NCBI RefSeq assembly: GCF_034931125.1
Contig: NZ_JAYGHM010000038.1
Location: forward strand, 8,876 to 72,875
DNA length: 64,000 nt
Direction of reading: 5' to 3'
Origin: Rivularia sp034931125
GTDB lineage: Bacteria; Cyanobacteriota; Cyanobacteriia; Cyanobacteriales; Nostocaceae
Part shown: positions 18,445 to 28,067 of the stretch, piece by piece
Layout: each line of letters opens with the position of its first letter
Position numbering within the stretch: the first letter of the stretch is position 1
Program-made: the position numbers and the translations under genes
Notes under the pieces: generated by a model
Database searches by the model: none
Seen by the model: only the letters and a program-made list of their open reading frames with translations
Told to the model about the DNA's origin: nothing

Positions 18445-18987
18445 TATGTTATTTATTTAAAGCTAATAACTTCCAGTAAAGAATTATTTATTTAGTTATA
18501 CAGTTATATTCTACTACTTTCCCTATCGGGATCAAAAATGTAAAGATAAGCATATGCGGTATATGAAGTTGTATAGTGTGTTTTTATTACAATTTAATAA
18601 AAGATTATTTTGACTGAGAAATCATCATCAATTAATAGCCGTACCCGTAAAATTGAGCGAGTATGTTGCTAATTCAATTATTAAATATATTGAAAGTAAA
18701 GAAACATCTCAATTGGAAGCGAGGCAACTTGTTTTGAACTTTAACGATAATTAATTAACATATAGAAATCCGTTTTGATTTCTGTAGGCGAAGCCATATA
18801 ACTCGTAGGTGTTAGGGTTGGGGGGGGAACGGGGAACAAAAAATGTACTTAGCTCTTCTTATACATATTTAATAGCTATTATGTACTAACACTGCCCATT
18901 GTGCTGATATGTGTGTAAACAGGTTTTACCGTGAGAAAATATAAATATCTATATCTCTAAATATTTTCCCTCTGGCTTAGTGAAAAC
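18445..18987. other. Intergenic region between divergent genes
   Basis: 543 bp holding the promoters of the TVP38-family gene and the DUF1350 gene. It contains a short frame (18614-18754) described separately, an AT-rich stretch, and a G-run (GGGTTGGGGGGGG at about 18811-18825). No terminator or RNA gene is recognised. Confidence 0.5.
18614..18754 (+). pseudogene. Possible remnant of a small gene
   Basis: 47 codons without a proper start encode a protein-like sequence ending VKLSEYVANSIIKYIES, then KETSQLEARQLVLNFNDN and a stop at 18752-18754. A TTG ACT GAG AAA TCA start with good codon character lies just upstream (18609) but in another frame, so one small indel would join them into a protein of about 50 residues. 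It could be a broken gene, a sequencing slip, or chance. Confidence 0.35.
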
Positions 18988-19755
18988 ATGAACTGGAAAC
19001 AAATTGCCGGTAGCTGGGTAATGATACCTCAGCGTCCCATTGGTATCATTCATTTTTTAGGTGGTGCATTTGTAGCTACTGCACCTCACGTAACTTATCG
19101 CTTATTGCTCGAATATCTGGCAGAAAAAGGGTTTGCGGTTGTTGCGACTCCATTTGTTAATACCTTAGACCATAGCGCGATCGCTCAACAAGTTTTGCTG
19201 AATTTTGAACGGGTATTGGTAAGATTAGAAGAAAGAGAACCGGCTTTTCAAGGCTATCTTCCTATTTATGGATTGGGTCACAGTATGGGGTGCAAGCTAC
19301 ATTTACTTATCGGTAGCGCGAATCGAGTTGAACGTGCGGGCAATATCCTCATCTCATTTAATAACTACGCCGCGAAGGATGCAATTCCTTTAGTTGAACA
19401 ATTTAACACTGCCGTTAACGTTGAGTTTACACCTTCCCCCACAGAAACTTACAGGCAGATCAAAGAAAACTACAATATCCGTCGCAATTTATTAATCAAA
19501 TTTAGTAATGATAACCTTGACCAATCAGCAGCTTTAACTAAATTGTTAAAAGATCGCTTTGGGGATATGGTAGCAACGCAAATGCTAACCGGGAACCACC
19601 TTACACCTTTGGGTCAAGATGTTAAATGGCAACCGGGTAAAGATTTTAACCCCTTAGACGCTTTCGGACAATGGTTTAAGCAAGAAGTATACCGGGATTC
19701 AAATCAGCTAAAACAAAGCTTGATATTATGGCTAAATCCCCTATCGGCACTATAA
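18988..19755 (+). CDS. DUF1350 family protein (alpha/beta-hydrolase-like)
   Basis: A 255-residue protein of the DUF1350 family found in cyanobacteria and plastids. It begins NWKQIAGSWVMIPQRP, then IHFLGGAFVATAPHVTYR, where HFLGGAF resembles an oxyanion-hole strand. The nucleophile-elbow-like sequence YGLGHSMGCKLHLLI follows (GHSMG, with Ser near residue 98), and a C-terminal GNHLTPLG contributes a likely catalytic His. Hydrolase activity fits these motifs, but the substrate is unknown. It stands alone with 500 bp upstream. Confidence 0.88.
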   Translation: MNWKQIAGSWVMIPQRPIGIIHFLGGAFVATAPHVTYRLLLEYLAEKGFAVVATPFVNTLDHSAIAQQVLLNFERVLVRLEEREPAFQGYLPIYGLGHSMGCKLHLLIGSANRVERAGNILISFNNYAAKDAIPLVEQFNTAVNVEFTPSPTETYRQIKENYNIRRNLLIKFSNDNLDQSAALTKLLKDRFGDMVATQMLTGNHLTPLGQDVKWQPGKDFNPLDAFGQWFKQEVYRDSNQLKQSLILWLNPLSAL

Positions 19756-19913
19756 TTGGCTAAGGTATGTGTAGATTTTACTAATAGTGTCTGTAATAAA
19801 TAAACTAGAAAATTGAATTTATAAATAATGTTACTTGCTAATTTTCTATCGCTATTAGGCGCAAACGTATTTATTTTTATTTTTATTTTTTATAATTAAG
19901 CGACTACAACAAT

Positions 19914-21041
19914 ATGTTTCAAATATTAGTAATCGATGATGATCCAGCCGTTCAAATATTACTTAAAAGAATGCTGGAGAAGCAAGGTTATAAAGTCGCT
20001 ACTGTCAGCAATGGTGAGGAAGGAATTGCACAAGCTGTGGTTTCTCGTCCTGCGCTGATTATTTGTGATTGGTTAATGCCGGGGTTAAGTGGACTTGATG
20101 TTTGTCGCTATATTAAGAAAGACCCCGATTTATCTACTACGTTTTTTATTCTTTTAACATCCTTGGATTCGGTTGCCGATCGCGTTAAAGGTTTAGATGC
20201 TGGTGCTGATGATTTTATCACCAAACCTATAGAACAAAATGAGATGCAGGCGCGGGTAAGAGCCGGTTTACGACTGCACCAAATGAGTCGAGATTTAAAA
20301 GCTCAAAAACAAATTTTAGAAGCTGAATTATCGGAAGCTGCGGATTACGTGCGTTCTCTTTTGCCTACCCCGATGATTCAACCTCTGAATATAAATTATA
20401 CTTTTCTTCCTTCTCAGCAACTCGGTGGTGACTGTTTTGATTATTATTGGTTGGACGATGATTATTTAGCTATCTATTTACTTGATACTGCTGGACATGG
20501 ACTCAAAGCGACTTTACCTTCTATTTCAGTATTAAATTTACTGCGTTCCCGGGCCCTTAAAGACTTAAACTATTATCAACCTAGGGAAGTACTAAATGCT
20601 TTAAACAATACTTTCCAAATGAATTACCAAAATGATAAATACTTTACTATTTGGTATGGAGTTTACCATCAAATTAAGCGTGAACTAGTTTATTCAAGTG
20701 CTGGTCATCCACCAGCGATCCTGTTATCAAGCAATCATAATAATATCCAATTATTAAAAACCCCTGGAATGCCAATTGGGATGTTTCCAGAGGTTCATTA
20801 TACAGATGGTTTTTGCAAAATTGAAAAAGACAGCACCTTATATATTTTTAGTGATGGTGCTTACGAAATCACTTTAGTTGACGGTCAACTCATGGGACTT
20901 GAGAGTTTTATTCAAAAGGTTACACGCTTTTATCATCTTTCTAGCAGTCCTCTAGAAAATATTCTCAATTACCTTGTCGAGTTGAATTCAAAAAAGAATT
21001 TTGATGATGATTTATCTATACTTCAAATTGGCTTTAATTAG
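19914..21041 (+). CDS. Response regulator with PP2C-type serine phosphatase domain (RsbU-like)
   Basis: A 375-residue signalling protein. Residues 1-120 form a receiver domain with IDDD near residue 8, phospho-acceptor Asp52 (ICDWLMPG) and Lys in FITKP. A linker coiled coil (about 125-150) leads to a SpoIIE/PP2C phosphatase domain with metal-binding QQLGGDCFDYYW and LDTAGHGLKA, and SSAGHPPAIL. Such proteins dephosphorylate a STAS partner once the receiver is phosphorylated. The convergent neighbour at 21038-21367 encodes exactly such a STAS protein, sharing four bases at the ends. Confidence 0.93.
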   Translation: MFQILVIDDDPAVQILLKRMLEKQGYKVATVSNGEEGIAQAVVSRPALIICDWLMPGLSGLDVCRYIKKDPDLSTTFFILLTSLDSVADRVKGLDAGADDFITKPIEQNEMQARVRAGLRLHQMSRDLKAQKQILEAELSEAADYVRSLLPTPMIQPLNINYTFLPSQQLGGDCFDYYWLDDDYLAIYLLDTAGHGLKATLPSISVLNLLRSRALKDLNYYQPREVLNALNNTFQMNYQNDKYFTIWYGVYHQIKRELVYSSAGHPPAILLSSNHNNIQLLKTPGMPIGMFPEVHYTDGFCKIEKDSTLYIFSDGAYEITLVDGQLMGLESFIQKVTRFYHLSSSPLENILNYLVELNSKKNFDDDLSILQIGFN

Positions 21042-21367
21042 GCAATTTGTGTAAGTACAGCTTTATTAAATTCATCTTGATTGGAAAAAATTTCAAAAAC
21101 TTTATCCATTCCAGTAAGCTCAAATAATATTTTGATTTGCTCGTTAATCGAACAAAGTACTAGCTTGGTATCTGCTGCTCTTAAAGTTTTAAATGCTAGT
21201 ACTAAAGCACCTAAACCAGAACTATCCATAAAAGTAATATCTTTTAAATCTACCAGTACAATTTTTGGTTTACTTTCGAGTGTTTTAATAACTTGTTCCC
21301 GAAAATCTTGCGATATAGTTGCATCTAAAACACCGCTGGGTTGAACGACTTTAATATGCTCTGTCAT
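21038..21367 (-). CDS. STAS domain anti-sigma factor antagonist (RsbV/SpoIIAA-like)
   Basis: A 109-residue single-domain STAS protein. The phosphorylation site lies in TFMDSSGLGALV (Ser49/Ser50), as in SpoIIAA and RsbV. When dephosphorylated it would bind an anti-sigma kinase or another target. The likely phosphatase is the neighbouring receiver-PP2C protein; no anti-sigma kinase (RsbW/HATPase) is in the window. The gene overlaps that neighbour's end by four bases on the opposite strand and lies downstream of the PAS kinase on the same strand. Confidence 0.93.
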   Translation of the reverse strand: MTEHIKVVQPSGVLDATISQDFREQVIKTLESKPKIVLVDLKDITFMDSSGLGALVLAFKTLRAADTKLVLCSINEQIKILFELTGMDKVFEIFSNQDEFNKAVLTQIA

Positions 21368-21549
21368 AGTTTCTCAGTATTATTACGACAAAAAAACGTT
21401 TACTATCCTAATCCATTTCAATCATAATTCATTTAATGACAACTTGCCAAATACACCTGCTACATTAATAGTTATCAATTAAAAAATTAATTCAGAAATT
21501 ACATATATGTAGGTTAGAAAAAATTGTTCTTATACCCCCACCGATATGT

Positions 21550-24500
21550 TTATTGTTGACGGATGGGAATTGAAATCACAAATTCACTACCTTCTCCAGG
21601 TTGGGAAAGACATTCGACCGTGCCACCATGTCTTTCAGTTATAATTTGATAACTGATAGAAAGACCCATACCCGTACCCTTACCTACAGGTTTAGTTGTG
21701 AAAAACGGGTCAAATAATTTTTCTTGAATATCTTCTTGTATTCCGATCCCGTTATCTGCTATGCGAATTTTGATCTTATCCAAATCAACTAATTCTGTAC
21801 GAATCTGAATCTGAGGACTGCTATTTACTTGTTTTTTGAGTTCTATCGACTCTTCCAATGCATCCAACGCATTTGCCAAAATATTCATAAATACTTGATT
21901 GAGTTGACCGGGATAACAGTCTATATACGGCAAATTTCCATATTGCTTAATAATTTCAATTTTAGGACAGTCAGATTTAGCTTTAAAGCGATTTTCTAAA
22001 ATCATTAAAGTACTATCTAACCCTTCATGAATATCAACTTTTTTCATTTGAACTTCATCCATACGGGAAAAAGTACGTAAAGATGTCACAATTTCTCGGA
22101 TGCGCTGCGCTCCTATTTTCATCGAATCTAGCAGTTTTGGTAAATCTTCAGAAAGAAATTCTAAATCTATTTCTTTAGCTAATGCTTGTATACCTGATGA
22201 TGGTTGGGGGTAGTATTGTTGATAAAGTTTAACCATTTTTAACAGGTCTTGAGTATAATTATTCGCATAATCAATATTGCCGTAGATAAAGTTTACGGGA
22301 TTATTAATTTCGTGAGCTACTCCTGCAACTAAATTACCCAATGAAGACATTTTTTCGCTTTGTACCAACTGCATTTGGGCATTTTTAAGTTCATTTAAAG
22401 CCACTTCCAACTCTTGGGTTTGCTGTTTTAACTGCGTCTCTGCTTGTTTGCGATCGCTAATATTAAATGATGTTCCGATAATTCGATAAATTCTACCTTC
22501 GATGTTTCTTAAAGGATTAATCGTAGTCAACCAGCAATTTTCTCGATCTTGTAAAATTAGATTTTCTTCATAACTTACAGATATACCTGCTTCCAAGCAT
22601 CTAATATACTGCTGACGTATTTTCGCACCTTGAACGTCACCGAAAACTTCTTCCGGAAATTTGCTGATTGCGTCCGAGGCATTTATACCCGTTGCTTTTT
22701 CAGTTGCTAGGTTCCAATCAGTATAAACCAATTCACCATTATCTAAAACGTTGACAACGAAAATCAGTTGTTCGACTCCTTGATAAATGCTGCGAAGAAA
22801 CTGTTCTTGTTCTTGCAAAGTTGCGCTCGCGAGTTCCCTTTCAGTAATATCAAGTACCATAGACGCAACACCAATGACTTCATTGTTTGCAGCAATTAAA
22901 GGATTGTTATACCATTCACAAATAATCGTTTTACCATCTTTGGTAATATTTTCAGTGACGATACGGATTCCACCAAACTGTGACAGTGATGCAGTTTTTA
23001 AATGATGTATTTGTTCTTTAGTAGTTTGACAGATCATCTCGAAATAATTACCGATCGCTTCTTCTTTTGTATATCCAAAAATGATTTCTGCCGAGCGATT
23101 CCATGTTTTAATTTTAAAATTTATATCCCATTCAATTACCGCTAAAGGTGTTTGTTCAATCAATAGCGTTAATCTTTGACGAGAAGCTAAAAGTTGAGAT
23201 TGTGCTGAGTGACGTTCCCGAATTTCTTTTTGTAATGCTTGATTGCTTTGCAACAACTGCTGAGTTCTTTCTTCTACTCGTTTTTCCAAGTCTGCGTAAG
23301 CCTTTTTCAATGCTCTTTCTGCTTGTTTTAAACGAGTTACATCTGTTACCACCCCATCCCAAATAATCGAACCATCCGCTTGTTTTACCGGACGAGATGC
23401 AGCTTGGATAGATTTTACTTTTCCAGAAGCTAAAATAATTCTTCCTTCCCATTCCCAAGGTTGCAAACTCTGAGCAGAATTAGCAATACATTTTTCAAAA
23501 TCTTCTCGTTCGTCTCGATGAACGCTGGAAATAAATAAGCTAGCATCAGTGATGATTTTTTCTGGAGGAAGTTCGTATATTTCAAAACAACCAGAACTAA
23601 CGTAAGGAAAGCTAAATTGACCGTCAGCCCCAAGTTTAAACTGGAATAACATCCCCGGAACGTTTGCAGACAGTTTTTGTAGCTTTTCCTCACTTAATAA
23701 AAACTGATTTTCTATTGCTTCTCGCTGTTTAATTTCTTTCTGTAAATGAGTGATGACCTGAGTCAATTCACAAGTCCGCTGATTCACTCTAATTTCTAAA
23801 TCTTCGTATAACTTATGTAAAGCAACTTCTATTTCTTTACGTTCGGTAATATCCTGTAATGTTCCTAAAATATGAATTACCTTTCCTTGAGCATCACAAA
23901 TCGGAATTGTATTAATCTCTAACCAACATTGTCTACCATCTGCTTGCAGTTGTGGTTTAACAATTGTTTCAGGAATTTTAGATTCAACAGCACGACTATC
24001 ATTAAGCCGAAACCAATTAGCTTCCTCTTCTTTCCAAGGTAAATCAAAATCAGTTTTACCTTTAATTAACAGTGGATCTCCCACCCCCGCAATCTGCGCG
24101 AAAAAGCTATTACAACCTTGATATACCGAATCACAATCTTTCCAAAATAATGCTTGCGGTACGTGATTTAAAATTTGCTCTAACAATTGTTTAGACGAAC
24201 GCAATCGCGCTTCTACTTGAAATTGCTGGCTAATTTGTTGCGTTAATTCTCGAATAGTAACAATTATAAATTTATTATCTTCTTCATCTTGAAACACGCA
24301 TTTTTTGATCGAAACAAAACGTCTTTCACCCGATGCATCTGTAATACATTCATCAGCTTCGTTTTGATTAGATGTAGTAAAAATAAATTCATCTTTTTCC
24401 CAAGACTCACCCGCTTCCTCTTTCTCAAACAAGTCAAAATCGGACTTACCAATAATTTCTTCCCTGCTACGTCCAATAAAATTACAATATGCATCATTTA

Positions 24501-24675
24501 CCAGCACCCAACAATGTTGACGGTCTTTGACAAAGATGGGGTCAGAAGTGCCGTTGATTACCTGAAATAAAAAATCAGCAGAATAATATTCTTCGTGCTG
24601 TATTTGACAATCTCGAACTGTTCCCTCCAGATTAAGGGACAACTCATTTGTTTTTTTATCTTTATTCATCACCAA
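21550..24675 (-). CDS. Multi-PAS sensor histidine kinase
   Basis: A 1041-residue, apparently soluble kinase. Five PAS domains can be traced: about residues 30-140, 160-280, 325-445, 500-610 and 630-745. Coiled coils precede the third (VNQRTCELTQVITHLQKEI) and fourth (RVEERTQQLLQSNQAL). The dimerisation domain has the H-box SLGNLVAGVAHEINNPVN, with the phospho-acceptor His in AHEINNP. The ATPase domain has NxxxNA (MNILANALDAL), ADNGIGI and GKGTGMGLSIS. It has no receiver and no membrane segment. The input signal is unknown. It is upstream of the STAS gene on the same strand, so the receiver-PP2C protein is a plausible but unproven partner. Confidence 0.93.
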   Translation of the reverse strand: MVMNKDKKTNELSLNLEGTVRDCQIQHEEYYSADFLFQVINGTSDPIFVKDRQHCWVLVNDAYCNFIGRSREEIIGKSDFDLFEKEEAGESWEKDEFIFTTSNQNEADECITDASGERRFVSIKKCVFQDEEDNKFIIVTIRELTQQISQQFQVEARLRSSKQLLEQILNHVPQALFWKDCDSVYQGCNSFFAQIAGVGDPLLIKGKTDFDLPWKEEEANWFRLNDSRAVESKIPETIVKPQLQADGRQCWLEINTIPICDAQGKVIHILGTLQDITERKEIEVALHKLYEDLEIRVNQRTCELTQVITHLQKEIKQREAIENQFLLSEEKLQKLSANVPGMLFQFKLGADGQFSFPYVSSGCFEIYELPPEKIITDASLFISSVHRDEREDFEKCIANSAQSLQPWEWEGRIILASGKVKSIQAASRPVKQADGSIIWDGVVTDVTRLKQAERALKKAYADLEKRVEERTQQLLQSNQALQKEIRERHSAQSQLLASRQRLTLLIEQTPLAVIEWDINFKIKTWNRSAEIIFGYTKEEAIGNYFEMICQTTKEQIHHLKTASLSQFGGIRIVTENITKDGKTIICEWYNNPLIAANNEVIGVASMVLDITERELASATLQEQEQFLRSIYQGVEQLIFVVNVLDNGELVYTDWNLATEKATGINASDAISKFPEEVFGDVQGAKIRQQYIRCLEAGISVSYEENLILQDRENCWLTTINPLRNIEGRIYRIIGTSFNISDRKQAETQLKQQTQELEVALNELKNAQMQLVQSEKMSSLGNLVAGVAHEINNPVNFIYGNIDYANNYTQDLLKMVKLYQQYYPQPSSGIQALAKEIDLEFLSEDLPKLLDSMKIGAQRIREIVTSLRTFSRMDEVQMKKVDIHEGLDSTLMILENRFKAKSDCPKIEIIKQYGNLPYIDCYPGQLNQVFMNILANALDALEESIELKKQVNSSPQIQIRTELVDLDKIKIRIADNGIGIQEDIQEKLFDPFFTTKPVGKGTGMGLSISYQIITERHGGTVECLSQPGEGSEFVISIPIRQQ

Positions 24676-24857
24676 AATCCTTTTTAGTAAAGGTTCTACC
24701 CTTCGTTAGATGCTGGCTCGATTCAATACACAATTAATTTATTCATAAATCGTCCATTACCCTGTATACATTTAATTAGTATTCCCGCAATTGATTGTGT
24801 TTCAACACTCAACGCTAAGAATTTTGGATTTTGGATTGTCCCGTATCTCCCCATCCC

Positions 24858-25520
24858 TTAAACTGGACTCACCTTAGCCCGATACAGCAATTTCTCTCCT
24901 TGACGATAGCCCGTATAACGTACCTTGACTTTTTCGTTTGGTTGTGCATTACCTTCGATTAGCTGATGCATTTCGGGTAGATAGGGTAATTCTGTACCGA
25001 CTTCGGCAACTGCTTCTACTCCCCATTCTTGCAAAAGTCTTGTAATCGGTTTTTCGATAAGTGGAATTATATTTACTGCTGGTAATTGACGATTTTCTCT
25101 GGCTTTATATGCTGCTGTAGGGAATTGGATTAACAATGATTCGATGATTTGTAAACTCGATTGTTGAAACTGAGCAAGTAATGATTGTTCCTGATTTGCT
25201 AGTTGCTTTTGCAGACGTTCGTATTCTTTTTTTAAATCTGCTATTTGTGACGATGACTGTTGTGTTGATGCTTGTTTAGTTAATTCCGTCTCAGAAAAAT
25301 TATTTATTAAATCATTTAATTCTATTTGTAGCGATCGCGATAATTTGATCGCATACTCCAAGCGCATTTGTTGAATTTTTCCTCTTCGCAAGCGCTGTAT
25401 CTGATATTTGGAAACTCCAGCAACTTTACTCAAAGCTTTGAAACTGGAGATGTTTTGCTGCTGCATCAATTCAAGCAGTTTATCAGTAAAATCTGTTTGA
25501 TTTTCAATTTTTGATGCCAT
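24858..25520 (-). CDS. XRE-type HTH protein with GrpE-like C-terminal domain
   Basis: A 220-residue protein. Residues 10-75 form an XRE-like helix-turn-helix (FKALSKVAGVSKYQIQRLRRG). A coiled coil follows (about 92-125), then a region resembling the GrpE head: Pro-containing ELPYLPEMHQLIEG, then KVRYTGYRQGEKLLYRAKV, which parallels GrpE's ..P..H.A... and GY...GRVLRPA.V. GrpE is the nucleotide-exchange factor for DnaK; the HTH suggests DNA binding in the same chain. Similar fusions occur in cyanobacteria. The GrpE relationship is judged by eye and exchange activity is not shown. Confidence 0.72.
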   Translation of the reverse strand: MASKIENQTDFTDKLLELMQQQNISSFKALSKVAGVSKYQIQRLRRGKIQQMRLEYAIKLSRSLQIELNDLINNFSETELTKQASTQQSSSQIADLKKEYERLQKQLANQEQSLLAQFQQSSLQIIESLLIQFPTAAYKARENRQLPAVNIIPLIEKPITRLLQEWGVEAVAEVGTELPYLPEMHQLIEGNAQPNEKVKVRYTGYRQGEKLLYRAKVSPV

Positions 25521-25689
25521 GATGAATAAGGTTAAAGGTTAAAGGTTGAGAGTTAGAAGTGAGGAGTTATAATATTTTAGCTTTTAGATTAAAAATAAAT
25601 ATTGAATTTATGAGTAGTAATTAAAATTATTTATTCTTATCTTTCCATACCCAATGCCCAATGACCAATTCTCAATGCCCAATCTTCAA

Positions 25690-25750
25690 TTAACTTAATG
25701 CAACATCCAAAAACATCATTACCACAAATCCAAACATTAATCCTATAGCT
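25690..25750 (-). CDS. C-terminal fragment of a ZIP-family metal transporter, rest in assembly gap
   Basis: Only the last 20 codons are readable, ending GFVVMMFLDVALS before the stop at 25690-25692. The GF-VMM-LDVAL pattern is characteristic of the last helix of ZIP metal permeases. Everything upstream is N (25751-26103), too short at 353 bases for a whole ZIP gene plus spacer unless the gap size is estimated. The family call rests on one helix and is tentative. Confidence 0.5.
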
Positions 25751-26117
25751 NNNNNNNNNNNNNNNNNNNNNNNNNNNNNNNNNNNNNNNNNNNNNNNNNN
25801 NNNNNNNNNNNNNNNNNNNNNNNNNNNNNNNNNNNNNNNNNNNNNNNNNNNNNNNNNNNNNNNNNNNNNNNNNNNNNNNNNNNNNNNNNNNNNNNNNNNN
25901 NNNNNNNNNNNNNNNNNNNNNNNNNNNNNNNNNNNNNNNNNNNNNNNNNNNNNNNNNNNNNNNNNNNNNNNNNNNNNNNNNNNNNNNNNNNNNNNNNNNN
26001 NNNNNNNNNNNNNNNNNNNNNNNNNNNNNNNNNNNNNNNNNNNNNNNNNNNNNNNNNNNNNNNNNNNNNNNNNNNNNNNNNNNNNNNNNNNNNNNNNNNN
26101 NNNAAAATACAAACTAA

Positions 26118-26888
26118 CTAAACCTTTCGATTCACCATCGTCGCGCTCGCTTGATCGACTGGTACTAACAATATTTCGCTGAGATTAACGTGTGCCGGAC
26201 GGGTAACGCAAAATAACACCACGTCCGCGATATCATCTGGGGTGAGAGGAGTTAATCCTTGATATACCTTTTGTGCTTTCTCATCGTCTCCATGAAATCG
26301 CACTTGGCTAAATTCTGTTTCCACTAAACCGGGATCGACTGAACTTACACGAATGGAAGTTCCTAACAAGTCTTGCTTCAAACCTTCAGAAATTGTTTTT
26401 ACTGCGGCTTTAGTAGCACAGTAGACATTACCACCGGGATAAGTTTGATGTCCCGCAATTGAACCGATATTAACAACATGACCGCGATCGCGATCGACCA
26501 TTCCCGGAACTACGTAGCGAGTAAGGTAAAGCAAGCCTTTAACATTGGTATCAATCATTTCTTCCCAATCTTGGAAACTACCTTCATGAAGCTTGTTTAA
26601 ACCGCGACTCAGACCGGCATTATTGATGAGAATATCGATCTTCGACCATTGAGCGGGTAAGTTAGATATAGCAGATTCTACAGCATTGCGATCGCGGACA
26701 TCGAGTTCTAATAAATGAAAATCTTCGGATGGTAATTGTAAATTTTCTACAACTTGCTGCAAACGTTCTAACCGGCGTGCAGCTAAAATTAACTTTGCAC
26801 CCGCACTGCTAAAATATTTGACGCAAGATGCACCAATACCGCTACTTGCACCAGTTATTAATACAATTTGATTTTGGATTGAAGCCAT
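26118..26888 (-). CDS. Short-chain dehydrogenase/reductase (YdfG-like SDR)
   Basis: A 256-residue classical SDR. The Rossmann motif is TGASSGIG at residue 13, with an Arg-rich NADP-preferring loop after LILAARR. NNAG is near residue 88, and the catalytic Ser-Tyr-Lys are in NIGSIAG (Ser) and YCATKAAV (Tyr, Lys). It resembles the YdfG group acting on 3-hydroxy acids such as serine or L-allo-threonine, with PGLVETEFSQVRFHGDDEK typical of that group. The exact substrate is not certain. The only gene upstream on this strand is the NTF2-like gene, 200 bp away. Confidence 0.93.
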   Translation of the reverse strand: MASIQNQIVLITGASSGIGASCVKYFSSAGAKLILAARRLERLQQVVENLQLPSEDFHLLELDVRDRNAVESAISNLPAQWSKIDILINNAGLSRGLNKLHEGSFQDWEEMIDTNVKGLLYLTRYVVPGMVDRDRGHVVNIGSIAGHQTYPGGNVYCATKAAVKTISEGLKQDLLGTSIRVSSVDPGLVETEFSQVRFHGDDEKAQKVYQGLTPLTPDDIADVVLFCVTRPAHVNLSEILLVPVDQASATMVNRKV

Positions 26889-27089
26889 AAATAAAAGTTA
26901 GGAGTTAGGAGTTGCAAAATAGAAATCGCCGACACCCTCGAAGGGTGCGGCTACACTTACTAAGTCCACCTGCGTGGACTAGGAAAATCATAGCCCACGC
27001 AGGTGGGCTTTGTTCTTTTAGCCCTACCCATAAGCAGGTGAGGGCTTGAGGAATTTGAAATTTCTTTTAAGAAAACTCCTAACTCTTAA
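26889..27089. repeat. Fold-back intergenic repeats
   Basis: The space holds two palindromic units. ACCCTCGAAGGGTG lies at about 26934. The pair CCACCTGCGTGGAC (26966-26979) and CCCACGCAGGTGGGC (26994-27008) can fold into a long stem-loop. Such units recur between genes in filamentous cyanobacteria. No coding frame. Confidence 0.7.
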
Positions 27090-27902
27090 CTATTTTCCTA
27101 CAACTGGTACGCGCTGAGTAATCATAGTTATGCCATTTCCTCGTACTAATACCGCAGAAATCCATTGATTACCGGGTTTCGCTGGTGCGCGTCCAACTTT
27201 AAATATTCCCCCAGCGGTAAGCAATTCCAAATCGACAGATGTAGGATTGAGATATTTTCCTGGTTGAACTGCTTCATCTAAAGCCGCACCCAAAAGGAAA
27301 TCATCACCTAAAGGTTCGTTGATAATCGCATCAAAATAATAGTTTTCTCCAACTTTTAACTTATCGGGTAAATTAATATCTACCTTGGGAGGATTGACAC
27401 CAGAAGTAAGCTGAGTTCGTTCTGATAAAATATCTTGACGAACAATTTTGCCATTAACTATGCGCTGACGCGATTTAATCGTAGCATTCATGCCGAGCTT
27501 ATTATTGTTCGCAGCAGGTAAACCAACTATATTCGTTACTGTATCGGCAATAATAGTATTACCTTGGGTACTCCAAGATTGTAGTTTTGTACTGTATTTC
27601 AAGCTAGGATAACGCTTCCACAAAGAAGTTAAGGATTTTTCCATGCTCAAACGGTTTAATCCGTCTCCGTGAACAAAACTAGGGCTGTAAAAATTCATTA
27701 CACCCTTGACATTGCCACGGTTTGCGGATGCATCAATTTGCGTTAAGAGAGTTTTGACTTGGGGAGGTGCATTTTCTGGTGCATTGGCTTGAGCGGGTTT
27801 CCAACCAGTAGATAAACCAAGCGTCAGGAGAAATAAAATTACCCAACGGCTACCAGTAACTCTTGATTTTCTTGCCGGTATTAAGGTATTAAAGTTAGAC
27901 AT
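27090..27902 (-). CDS. Exported NTF2-like protein of unknown function
   Basis: The frame is open from 27965, but ATG at 27902 (MSNFNTLIPARKSRVTG) is preferred. It is followed by a hydrophobic segment (WVILFLLTLGLSTG) and a probable cleavage at QAN, giving a classical signal peptide. About 20 residues from the distal ATG would precede it otherwise. The first half of the mature protein (about 60-190) resembles NTF2/SnoaL folds (NRGNVKGVMNFYSPSFVHGDG). The second half (VDINLPDKLKVGENYYFDAI) is beta-rich. It is probably periplasmic. No enzyme motif is seen. It is divergent from murG. Confidence 0.7.
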   Translation of the reverse strand: MSNFNTLIPARKSRVTGSRWVILFLLTLGLSTGWKPAQANAPENAPPQVKTLLTQIDASANRGNVKGVMNFYSPSFVHGDGLNRLSMEKSLTSLWKRYPSLKYSTKLQSWSTQGNTIIADTVTNIVGLPAANNNKLGMNATIKSRQRIVNGKIVRQDILSERTQLTSGVNPPKVDINLPDKLKVGENYYFDAIINEPLGDDFLLGAALDEAVQPGKYLNPTSVDLELLTAGGIFKVGRAPAKPGNQWISAVLVRGNGITMITQRVPVVGK

Positions 27903-28067
27903 TGGTGAGTATATTGTAGGTAATTTAACTACGGTACTTATTCCCTTTTTTAATGTATAACTCATGCTGGGACTTACCTTTACGGGTTAAATTCCGGATG
28001 AGCGTACAAAAAACCAGGAAATTGTTTTATTAAATTTTAAGCTAGGCGCTAACAGGGTAAAGGGTTA

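Noticed and set aside
25690..26112. A 140-codon frame covering the assembly gap
   Set aside because: Most of it is N. Only the last 20 codons are real and only they are annotated.
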